NCBI GenBank assembly: GCA_003565155.1
Contig: PXDB01000101.1
Span: forward strand, 34,158-98,157
Reading direction: 5' to 3'
DNA from: Nitriliruptoraceae bacterium
GTDB taxonomy: Bacteria > Actinomycetota > Nitriliruptoria > Nitriliruptorales > Nitriliruptoraceae
DNA length: 64,000 nt
Positions 16,618 through 24,298 of the stretch are shown here, in pieces. Both the position numbers and the translations under genes were made by a program. Within the stretch, counting starts at the first letter, position 1; each line of letters starts with the position of its first letter. The notes below the pieces were generated by a model. That model searched no databases. It was not told the origin of the DNA and saw only the letters and a program-made list of their open reading frames with translations.

Positions 16618-18645
16618 TCAGTCCAGGATCTCGTCGCCGGCCTCGAACTCCGCCTCGTCGGCGAGCACGACCCCGAAGTGGTGGGCCATGATGTTGCGCA
16701 CGATCGGCGCGGCGGTCTGGGAACCGCCGCCGCCCTCCTCGACGTTGACCGCGACCACGATCTCCGGATCGTCAGCGGGGGCGTAGCCGGCGAACCAGGC
16801 GAAGGGCACCCGCGGCCGCAGCTCCGCTGTCCCGGTCTTGCCTGCCACGGGGATTTGGTCGAGAGGGAAGCCGGTGAAGGCCGACTCACCGGTGCCGCGC
16901 GCCTCCATCACGGTGCGCTCGAGCCCCTCACGGATGACGGCCAGGGTCTGGTCGCTGAGCTCCAGCGAACCGAACTCCTCCGGCTCGATGGCACGGATCA
17001 GCGTGCCGTCGGGAGCCCGGATCTCCGCGCCGAGGTGGGGGCGCATCAGCACGCCGTCGTTGGCGATCGCCTGGTAGGAGGCGGCGACCTGTAGGGGTGT
17101 GGCGATCACGTCGCCCTGCCCGATGGAGGTGTTGACCGCGTCGCCACCACGCCACGCGCCACCGAAGCGGCACAGATCGGTGAACAGCTCCTCCGCCCGG
17201 CTGCCGGCGGTCGCCGCCTCCGCCTGCTGGCAGTAGCTGTCGCGCCGTGCGAGCCAGTACTCCTCCCGCCACTGACGACCGGGGACCCGGCCCGCGATCT
17301 CGCCCGGGAGGTCGATGCCGGTGCGCTGGTTGAACCCGAAACGCTCGGCCACGTCGATCACGACCTCATCGGGCTCCTCGGCGTTCTCCTCGGCCAGCCA
17401 CTGGTCGAAGGCGAGCTCGTAGAAGTAGGTGTCACAGGAGCGCATGAGGGCGTCGGAGAGGTCCATCATCCCCTCGTTCACCCCACGGTTCCAGTTCCGG
17501 AAGGTGTTGCCCCCCAGCTCGAAGGCGGGGGCGCACTCCACCTGCCCGCGGGGCGTGATGTGGCCGCCCTCGACCATCGCTGCGCCGGTCGCGGTCTTGA
17601 ACACCGAGCCCGGCGGGTAGGTGCCGGCGATCACCCGGTTGACCAGCGGGTCCCCGCTGTCCTCCTCGATCAGGGACTCGAAGTACGCACGGCTCACCCC
17701 GCCGACGAACTCCCGAGGGTCGAAGCTCGGGTAGGACGCCATGGCCAGCACCGCCCCGGTGCGCGCGTCGAGGACCACCGCGGACCCGGCGGTGGACGGC
17801 AGCAGCTGGCCGTCATCACGTCGGATCGAGCGGCTGGCGATGATCCCGTCCTCCAGCAGCTGCTCCGTCGCCTGCTGGAGGTCGAGGTCCAGGGTGGTGA
17901 CCAGGTCGTTGCCCTGGACGGGCTCACGATCGCGCTGGACGTCCAGCACGTCCCCCCGGGCGTTGACCACCAGCACCCGCTCGCCGGCGGTCCCGCGCAG
18001 GTCCGCCTCGTAGCTCTGCTCCAGACCCATCCGACCCACGAGATCACCCGCGCGGTAGTCCGCGAAGGCGGGGTCGAGGAGCTCCTCCTGTGAGACCTCG
18101 CCGATGTAGCCGACCAGGTGCGCAGCGAGGGTGTCCTGGGGGTACTGGCGCACCGGCAGGGTCTCGGGCACGACGCCGGGGAACAGCTCACGCTGTTCCT
18201 GCACGGTGAACACCACCTCGGGGGTGACGTCCACGGCGACCGGGACGGGACGGAAGGGGCTGCGCCGCTGGCTGCCGAGGCGCTCGATGACCTCCTCCTC
18301 GTCGATCTCCAGCAGCTCCGCCAGGCGCTCGATCACGCGCTCCGCCTCGGCGTTGACCGGCGCTCCGGTCGCGTCGAGGAGCACCTGCCGGTCCGCGGAG
18401 ATCGCCAAGGCGGGGCGGTTGCGCACCAGCTCCTCGCCGTCCGCGGCCAGGATGGCGCCGCGAGGGGCCTCGGTGACCACGGTGCGCAGACGGTTGGAGT
18501 CCGCCAGCTCCACGTACCTGTCCCCGGCCAGCACCTGGAGGAACCACAACCGGGCGAACAGGGCCAGGAACAGGGTGATGACGAGCACGGCGAGGAAGGT
18601 CAGCCGCAGGACGGAGGAGGAGGACTCCGACGAAGGGAGGGCCAT
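16618..18645 (-). CDS. mrdA: penicillin-binding protein 2 (elongation transpeptidase)
   Basis: Class B PBP that crosslinks peptidoglycan for the elongasome with RodA and MreBCD. ATG at 18645 yields 675 aa starting MALPSSESSSSVLRL and a single membrane anchor (about 12-38). The dimerisation/pedestal domain (about 50-240) includes TEAPRGAILAADG. The transpeptidase domain has SxxK at TYPPGSVFKTATG (Ser347, Lys350), SCD (403-405, in place of the more usual SxN) and KTG in VAGKTGTAEL. Acidic stretches near 105-125 and 325-332 are lineage features. The much longer in-frame extension upstream reads through mreD in another frame and is rejected. Confidence 0.95.
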   Translation of the reverse strand: MALPSSESSSSVLRLTFLAVLVITLFLALFARLWFLQVLAGDRYVELADSNRLRTVVTEAPRGAILAADGEELVRNRPALAISADRQVLLDATGAPVNAEAERVIERLAELLEIDEEEVIERLGSQRRSPFRPVPVAVDVTPEVVFTVQEQRELFPGVVPETLPVRQYPQDTLAAHLVGYIGEVSQEELLDPAFADYRAGDLVGRMGLEQSYEADLRGTAGERVLVVNARGDVLDVQRDREPVQGNDLVTTLDLDLQQATEQLLEDGIIASRSIRRDDGQLLPSTAGSAVVLDARTGAVLAMASYPSFDPREFVGGVSRAYFESLIEEDSGDPLVNRVIAGTYPPGSVFKTATGAAMVEGGHITPRGQVECAPAFELGGNTFRNWNRGVNEGMMDLSDALMRSCDTYFYELAFDQWLAEENAEEPDEVVIDVAERFGFNQRTGIDLPGEIAGRVPGRQWREEYWLARRDSYCQQAEAATAGSRAEELFTDLCRFGGAWRGGDAVNTSIGQGDVIATPLQVAASYQAIANDGVLMRPHLGAEIRAPDGTLIRAIEPEEFGSLELSDQTLAVIREGLERTVMEARGTGESAFTGFPLDQIPVAGKTGTAELRPRVPFAWFAGYAPADDPEIVVAVNVEEGGGGSQTAAPIVRNIMAHHFGVVLADEAEFEAGDEILD

Positions 18646-18715
18646 GACGTGGAGCCTCGGATCGAACCCGGTCGTGGCCGTCGACGGTACCACCCGCTGC
18701 TGCTGGTCTCGCCGG

Positions 18716-19228
18716 TCACTCCAGGCCGACGGTCCGGAGCGGGAAGGTCTCGCTGACCCTGCGGACGACCACCTGCAGCGCGGGGGCCAACAGGGTGTTG
18801 TACAGGCCCACGGCGATGGCGGCCTGCACCACCAGTGCGGGCGCGAGGCGTTCGTCGGCCAACAGCGAGGACACGATCCCGTAGGCGGCCGTGGCGAGCA
18901 CCGACGCGCCCGCAGCCAGCAGCAGCGGTGCGGTCGCCGAGTTGGGCGCGAGGTAGGGCCGGGACCACCCCACCAGCGCTCCCGCGACGCCGTACAGCAG
19001 GACCCCGAGACCGACCGGTGCCGCACTGACCAGCAGATCGCCGACCAGACCGGCGCTGGCGCCGATGCGCACACCGGTCACGGGTCCGTCCCGCGTCGCG
19101 AACACCACCGTGAGCAGCAGCAGCAGGTCGGGACGGAAGCCGAACAGGGTCAGCGCGGGGAACAGTGCCGTCTCCAACACCACCGCGGCCAGCAGCAGGG
19201 CAGCCACCACGAGGGTGCGGGCGATCAC
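18716..19228 (-). CDS. mreD: rod-shape-determining protein MreD
   Basis: Small membrane protein (170 aa) of the elongasome. GTG at 19228 overlaps the mreC TGA (GTGA), so it is coupled to mreC. Five to six hydrophobic segments are visible, starting LVVAALLLAAVVLETALFPALTLFGFRPDLLLLLTV shortened in the family manner, and the polar RPD after the first helix is the common MreD hallmark. Identification rests on topology, length and position between mreC and mrdA. Confidence 0.88.
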   Translation of the reverse strand: MIARTLVVAALLLAAVVLETALFPALTLFGFRPDLLLLLTVVFATRDGPVTGVRIGASAGLVGDLLVSAAPVGLGVLLYGVAGALVGWSRPYLAPNSATAPLLLAAGASVLATAAYGIVSSLLADERLAPALVVQAAIAVGLYNTLLAPALQVVVRRVSETFPLRTVGLE

Positions 19229-20232
19229 GGAACCCCTACCGCGCCCGGCACGCCCGCGGCCCCCTCCTCGTCGTCGTCGCTGTCATCGTCATCCCCATCC
19301 GCATCCGCGGCGTCGTCCTCGGCACCGGGGACGGTGTCGGGATCGAGCAGGGGCGGGACGGGGGGCCGGGTGAAGTCGAGCCCCTCGGACCCCTCGAAGG
19401 GCGGGATCTCGTCGATGCCCGTGGAGAACACCACGACGACGTGGTGCAGCCGCGTGAAGTCCACGTACGGGTTGACCAGCACCTCTCTGGTCAACGGCGT
19501 CGCACCCTCCTCGATGGACGACACGGTGCCCAAGGGGATGCCGGGGGGGAAGACCCCGCCCCGGTAGCTGGAGGTGACGACCGCCTCGCCCTCCTCGATC
19601 TCCGCCTCCGGGTCGAGCAGGCGCAGCACCATCGGATCACCACCGCGCCCGTCGATCACACCGACCTCACCGGTCGATCCGGTACGGGCAGCGGCGGAGA
19701 AGCTCGGATCGATCGTCAGGAGGACGCGCGAGGCCGTCGGCGTGACCTGGATGACGCGGCCGATGAGGCCGTCGCCGTCCACCACCGGCATGCCACGCGC
19801 CAGCCCGTCGTCGCTGCCGACGTCGATGGTGATGGTCCACTCGAAGTTGGAGGGCGAGAGCGCGACCACGCGGGCAGCGACGGTCTCCAGCTCCGTGCGG
19901 TCGGCCATGTCGAGCAGCCCGCGCAGTTCGGCGTTCTCACGCTCGAGATCGTCGATGACCCGGCGACGTTCCTCCAGCGCCTCGACCCTCGCGCGCAGCG
20001 CCTGGTTCTCCGACCGGACGCCGAACAGGTCGCTGATCGCCCCGCCGGCGGCGGAGAAGGGGCTGAGCAGCGTGCCCACCCCGTCCTGCAGCGGACGTAG
20101 GACGGCGGTCGCGAGGTCACGGCCACGCTCGAGGACCCCGTCCTCGCCACCCCGGAAGTCCAGGGTGATCAGGGTGACGGCCGCGACGACGAGCAGTGCG
20201 AGCAGCACCCGGGTCTGTCGACGCTGGAACAC
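19225..20232 (-). CDS. mreC: rod-shape-determining protein MreC
   Basis: Periplasm/outside-facing scaffold of the elongasome. The 335-aa protein has an N-terminal membrane anchor (LLALLVVAAVTLITLDF), a coiled coil (about 75-105, ENQALRARVEALEERRR) and two beta-barrel subdomains (about 110-265; GDGLIGRVIQVTPTASRVLLTIDPS). The last 70 residues form an unusual acidic Asp/Glu tail (DADGDDDDSDDDEE). GTG at 20232 has GGGGAG upstream. It follows mreB by 72 bp, in which a small hairpin sits, and overlaps mreD. Confidence 0.94.
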   Translation of the reverse strand: MFQRRQTRVLLALLVVAAVTLITLDFRGGEDGVLERGRDLATAVLRPLQDGVGTLLSPFSAAGGAISDLFGVRSENQALRARVEALEERRRVIDDLERENAELRGLLDMADRTELETVAARVVALSPSNFEWTITIDVGSDDGLARGMPVVDGDGLIGRVIQVTPTASRVLLTIDPSFSAAARTGSTGEVGVIDGRGGDPMVLRLLDPEAEIEEGEAVVTSSYRGGVFPPGIPLGTVSSIEEGATPLTREVLVNPYVDFTRLHHVVVVFSTGIDEIPPFEGSEGLDFTRPPVPPLLDPDTVPGAEDDAADADGDDDDSDDDEEGAAGVPGAVGVP

Positions 20233-20280
20233 CGCTCCCCCACCCCTGCTGGTCGCGACCGTGCTGCGACCCGCACGACC

Positions 20281-20296
20281 ACCGCGGACGCGCGGT
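20281..20296 (-). terminator. small hairpin between mreB and mreC
   Basis: 6-bp stem ACCGCG / CGCGGT (with 4-nt loop) 9 bp after the mreB stop. It is weak as a terminator and more likely tunes mreCD expression relative to abundant MreB. Confidence 0.35.
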
Positions 20297-20304
20297 GTGG
20301 TTGG

Positions 20305-21348
20305 TCAGTGACGCGAGGAGGAGACCAGCACCTTCTTGAGGGCTTCGAACTCCTCGAGGCACTTCCCGGAACCGACCGCGACGGAGGACAGCGGGTTCTC
20401 CGTGGTGTGGATCGGCATGCCGGTCTCGTGCTTGAGGCGCTCGTCGAGGCCCTTGAGCAGGCCACCACCACCGGTGAGCACGATGCCCTTGTCCATGATG
20501 TCGGCGGCGAGCTCAGGCGGGGTCTTGTCCAGGGTGTTCTTCACCGCGTCGACGATCGCGTTGACGGGTTCCTCGATGGCGCGACGGATCTCATCGGCGG
20601 AGACGATGATCGTCTTCGGCAGACCGGAGACCAGGTCCCGGCCGCGGATCTCCGCGTGGGGTTCGTCGGGCAGCGGGAAGGCGCTGCCGATCGCCATCTT
20701 GATCTCCTCGGCGGTGCGCTCGCCGAGCATCAGCGAGTACTCCTTCTTGACGTAGCCGATGATCGAGTCATCGAGCTCGTCGCCGCCGATGCGGATGGAC
20801 TGTGAGGTGACGATGCCCCCGAGCGAGATGACCGCCACCTCGGTGGTGCCACCGCCGATGTCGACGACCATGTTGCCGGCGGGCTCGTGGACGGGCAGGC
20901 CCGACCCGATCGCGGCGGCCATCGGCTCCTCGATGATGTAGGCGGCGCGGGCACCGGCCTGGATGGACGCCTCCTCCACCGCCCGCTGCTCCACCCCGGT
21001 GATGCCGGAGGGCACGCACACCACCACGCGGGGCTTCGCGAGGAAGCGGCGCTTGTGGACGGCCTGGATGAAGTAGCGCAGCATCTTCTCGGTCACGTCG
21101 AAGTCGGCGATGACGCCGTCCTTCAGGGGCCGGATCGCCATGATGTGACCGGGGGTGCGGCCGATCATGCGCTTGGCCTCGGAGCCGACGGAGAGGATGT
21201 GGCCGGTCTTGGTGTTGATCGCCACCACGGAGGGCTCGTTCAGCACGATGCCCCGTCCGCGGACGTACACCAGGGTGTTGGCCGTACCGAGGTCCACAGC
21301 CATGTCACGGCCGAGGAACTGCAGGGAGTTACCGATGTTCGCCGCCAC
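20305..21348 (-). CDS. mreB: rod-shape-determining actin MreB
   Basis: Bacterial actin that directs cell-wall elongation under the membrane. GTG at 21348 gives 347 aa, the family length, beginning [20 protein letters not shown]. ATPase motifs: phosphate-1 [13 protein letters not shown], phosphate-2 [16 protein letters not shown], adenosine motif [18 protein letters not shown]. The region upstream contains TTAGCCT on the minus strand near 21458-21463, a plausible -10 giving a leader of about 100 nt. First gene of mreB-mreC-mreD-mrdA-rodA. Confidence 0.97.
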   Translation of the reverse strand: MAANIGNSLQFLGRDMAVDLGTANTLVYVRGRGIVLNEPSVVAINTKTGHILSVGSEAKRMIGRTPGHIMAIRPLKDGVIADFDVTEKMLRYFIQAVHKRRFLAKPRVVVCVPSGITGVEQRAVEEASIQAGARAAYIIEEPMAAAIGSGLPVHEPAGNMVVDIGGGTTEVAVISLGGIVTSQSIRIGGDELDDSIIGYVKKEYSLMLGERTAEEIKMAIGSAFPLPDEPHAEIRGRDLVSGLPKTIIVSADEIRRAIEEPVNAIVDAVKNTLDKTPPELAADIMDKGIVLTGGGGLLKGLDERLKHETGMPIHTTENPLSSVAVGSGKCLEEFEALKKVLVSSSRH

Positions 21349-21544
21349 AGGCTGACCTACCGCTGGAAGAGGGGGCGTCGAGGACGCGTGGACGTCGCGG
21401 GGCCGGGGGCGCCGCGCGGCGGAACGCGAGGCGCGCGGTCCGACACCCGCAGGCCGCAGGCTAACACCGACCCGCCGGACCCGCGCGGGGCTGTGCCACC
21501 ACCGTACGTCCCCTGACCGCGGGGCCCCGGCCGTTGCCGCCACC

Positions 21545-22129
21545 TCACACCACGCCACGGCGAGCGAGGCTCACCCAGCGCGTTCCCCCGACCACCAGAT
21601 GGTCGAGCACCTGGACACCGACCACCTCCCCCGCCCGCACCAGTCGGCGGGTCACCTGCTCGTCATCGCGGGAGGGTTCCGGATCGCCCGAGGGGTGGTT
21701 GTGCGCCAGGACCAGGGCGGCCGCGTTGCCGAGGAGGGCGTCGCGGAACACCTCACGCGGGGACATGAAGGTGTGGTCCAGGCTGCCGATGCTCACGGTG
21801 GCGGTCCTGCGCAGACGGTGTTTGGTGTCCAGCAGTGCCACGACGCACCGCTCCCGGTCCGCGCCGGTCAGCTGCGGCACCAGGACCGCCGCCGCTGCCT
21901 CCGGGCTGGTCACCTCGGTGCGCTCGCCGTCCGGGGAGGCGGGCCAACGATCGCTGCACGCCGGATGGGGGCAGCTCATAGGCAGCTCTGCGACCGCCAC
22001 ACCGTTGTCCGGTCCGGCGGTGAATGTCGCCGTGACGACGACGTCGCTGACGGTGTCCGGCCCGGCAGGGGCGGTGCCGGCCCGATCCACGGGGGCGTTG
22101 CGGCGGTGCTCGGAGCTGCAGGTGTCCAC
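21545..22129 (-). CDS. RadC-like JAMM domain protein
   Basis: JAMM/MPN+ metalloprotease-fold protein of the RadC (DUF2466) family; cellular role unproven. GTG at 22129 is chosen because GGAGG lies six bases upstream, giving 194 aa; an alternative TTG at 22213 lacks such support. The metal-binding motif is complete: [15 protein letters not shown] (H-x-H-P-x-G-x7-D class). The usual N-terminal helix-hairpin-helix of RadC is absent; instead there are about 75 poorly conserved residues including a [10 protein letters not shown] segment. It lies alone between ndk and mreB in the same direction. Confidence 0.85.
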   Translation of the reverse strand: MDTCSSEHRRNAPVDRAGTAPAGPDTVSDVVVTATFTAGPDNGVAVAELPMSCPHPACSDRWPASPDGERTEVTSPEAAAAVLVPQLTGADRERCVVALLDTKHRLRRTATVSIGSLDHTFMSPREVFRDALLGNAAALVLAHNHPSGDPEPSRDDEQVTRRLVRAGEVVGVQVLDHLVVGGTRWVSLARRGVV

Positions 22130-22240
22130 GGTCGTCCTCCGGCGGGCGTCGGGGACCAGCGTGCCGCCGGGACGCCCCCGGGATCGGACGCGTTGCTCAG
22201 CAGCTGTGGACAACCGGGCCGCGTGCCGCCACGCCGAGGC

Positions 22241-22654
22241 TCAGAACCGCCCGGGGAAGAACAGCTCCAGCTCCCGCTGTGCGGACGCGGCGGAGTCCGA
22301 ACCGTGGACGATGTTCTCCCCGATGACGGTGGCGAGGTCACCGCGGATCGAACCCGGGGTGGCCTCGAGCGGGTTGGTCGCCCCCATGATGGCGCGCATC
22401 GCGGCGATGGCGTCCTCGCCCGCCACGCACATCGCGACCAGGGGCCCGGAGGTGATGAAGGTGACCAGCTCGCCGAAGAAGGGCTTGTCCGTGTGCTCGC
22501 CGTAGTGCTGCTCCGCGGTGGCGCGGTCCAGGGTGCGCAGCTCCAGGGCCTCGAGGGTGAGCCCCTTGCGCTCGATGCGGGCGATGACCTCGCCGATCAG
22601 GCCGCGGGCGACGCCGTCGGGCTTGACGAGGATCAGGGTGCGTTCGGTGGCCAC
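22241..22654 (-). CDS. ndk: nucleoside diphosphate kinase
   Basis: Transfers the gamma-phosphate of ATP to NDPs, balancing nucleotide pools in the cytoplasm. GTG at 22654 has GGAG at suitable spacing; 137 aa with N-terminus [19 protein letters not shown] and the phosphohistidine motif NIVHGSDS (His117, identical numbering to the E. coli enzyme). It lies downstream of folC; a TAGCGT hexamer overlapping the folC stop (22741-22746) could give it a separate promoter. Confidence 0.98.
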   Translation of the reverse strand: MATERTLILVKPDGVARGLIGEVIARIERKGLTLEALELRTLDRATAEQHYGEHTDKPFFGELVTFITSGPLVAMCVAGEDAIAAMRAIMGATNPLEATPGSIRGDLATVIGENIVHGSDSAASAQRELELFFPGRF

Positions 22655-22743
22655 GGTGGACTCCAGGTCGTTGCACGGTCAGTGGTGGGCAGCGGTACGG
22701 GCAGCGGGCTGCGGTCGGCCCAGGGGTGCCCGGAGGCGCAACG

Positions 22744-24213
22744 CTACTCCGGCCAGGCCTCGGCGTCCTGTGCGTCACCCAGCAGCTGCGTGGCGAGGTC
22801 CTCCTCCCCCAGCTCGTCGTCGGGGGTGAGCACGACCTCGTCGTCGAGGTGGTCGAGGACCGGCAGGTAGCGGCTGCGGGCGGCACCAACGGTGTGCAGC
22901 GAGCCCGCGACCAGGACCCCGTCCTCGGGTCCGGCAACGGCCGTGGCCAGGGCCAGGGCGCTGGCGATGTCGGTGGCGGCCTCCACGACCACCCCGGTCC
23001 CGGCCCAGACCGTCTCCGCCACCGACCGCATGCGGTCCAGGGGTGCGGCGCGGGGGGACGGCGCGCGGGTGACCACGACGTGCGACACCGCGTCCCGGAA
23101 CGCGGAGAGGATGCCCTCCACGTCCTTGTCGTCGAGACAGGCGACCACCAGCACCAGCTCACCGAAGGCGAAGGCCTCCCCGACCGCTGCCACCGAAGCC
23201 CTGGCCCCGTGCGGGTTGTGCGCACCGTCGAGGAGCACCGTGGGCTCCCGATGCACGATCTCCAGGCGTCCCGGCACGTGGACGGCTTCGAGGCCGTGCC
23301 GCAGGACCTCGTCGTCCATGGCGTGGAAGGCCTCGCCGGTGAAGGCCGCGAAGGCCGCCAGGGCGAGGGCCGCGTTCTCCGCCTGGTGCGCGCCGAACAG
23401 GGGCAGCAGGACGTCGTCGAGCTCCCGCTCCCCCACCCGCAGGGTCAGCGACTGCCCGCCCACCGCGACCGCACGCTCCACCATCGCGAAGTCCACGCCG
23501 GCACGCCAGCGACGGGCACCGGCCGCGGCCACCGCGGCGTCGATCACCGGCTCCACATCCGCGCGCTGGGCCGCGGTGACCACCTCGGCACCGGCCTTGA
23601 CGATCCCGACCTTCTCACCGGCGATGTCCGCGGCGGTCCGCCCGAGCTCGGGATGGTCAACATCGATGGGGGTGAGCACGGCCACCTCGCCGCGCACGAG
23701 GTTGGTGGCGTCCCAACGGCCGCCCATACCGACCTCGAAGATGCCGACGTCCACGGGCGCGTCGGCGAACCACCAGCCGGCCATCGCGGTCAGGACCTCG
23801 AAGTAGGTGAGCCGGTCGGCCTGGTCGCCCTCGGACGCCTCGGCCCGGGTGTCCAGCAGATCGGCGAGCGCAGCCACCTCCTCGTGGACCTCGGCGAACC
23901 GGCGGGCGGAGATCGGGTGCCCGGCCACGCTCATCCGCTCGCGGACGGTCTGGAGATGGGGCGAGGTGTAGGTGCCCGCGGCGATACCGGCGGCAGCGCA
24001 CAGCGCGGCGACCATGCGGCTGGTCGACCCCTTGCCGTTGGTCCCGGTGACGTGCACCGACGGGTAGGCGCGCTGCGGGTCACCGAGCAGCGCGTTCAGC
24101 GCGGTGATGCGCTCGAGGTCGGGGACCATCCTGCCGGGCCCGCGCCCGACGAGGCGGTCGTAGGCGGCGTCGAAACGCCGGGCGATCTCGGCCTGTTCGG
24201 GGGTCAGGGACAC
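22744..24213 (-). CDS. folC: folylpolyglutamate synthase / dihydrofolate synthase
   Basis: ATP-dependent ligase adding glutamate to (dihydro)folate. GTG at 24213 gives 489 aa. Mur-ligase fold motifs: P-loop VHVTGTNGKGSTSRM, TSPHLQTVRERM, FEVGMGGRWDATN, TPIDVDHPELG and the C-terminal LLDGAHNPHGARA. In many actinobacteria valS, folC and ndk are contiguous; here the dha island lies between valS and folC. A TAGCGT hexamer at 24270-24275 on the minus strand could be its -10 element. Confidence 0.95.
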   Translation of the reverse strand: MSLTPEQAEIARRFDAAYDRLVGRGPGRMVPDLERITALNALLGDPQRAYPSVHVTGTNGKGSTSRMVAALCAAAGIAAGTYTSPHLQTVRERMSVAGHPISARRFAEVHEEVAALADLLDTRAEASEGDQADRLTYFEVLTAMAGWWFADAPVDVGIFEVGMGGRWDATNLVRGEVAVLTPIDVDHPELGRTAADIAGEKVGIVKAGAEVVTAAQRADVEPVIDAAVAAAGARRWRAGVDFAMVERAVAVGGQSLTLRVGERELDDVLLPLFGAHQAENAALALAAFAAFTGEAFHAMDDEVLRHGLEAVHVPGRLEIVHREPTVLLDGAHNPHGARASVAAVGEAFAFGELVLVVACLDDKDVEGILSAFRDAVSHVVVTRAPSPRAAPLDRMRSVAETVWAGTGVVVEAATDIASALALATAVAGPEDGVLVAGSLHTVGAARSRYLPVLDHLDDEVVLTPDDELGEEDLATQLLGDAQDAEAWPE

Positions 24214-24298
24214 GTCGCTCTCGCACGGGATGAGGGGTTGGCCAGGTGAGGTGCACCGCGGGCGCCGGGACGCTACCCGTGTCCGCGACCCGGCGGCC

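Noticed and set aside
16618..19074. Extended 818-codon form of mrdA
   Set aside because: The added N-terminus is mreD read in a wrong frame; the true protein starts with a membrane anchor at 18645.
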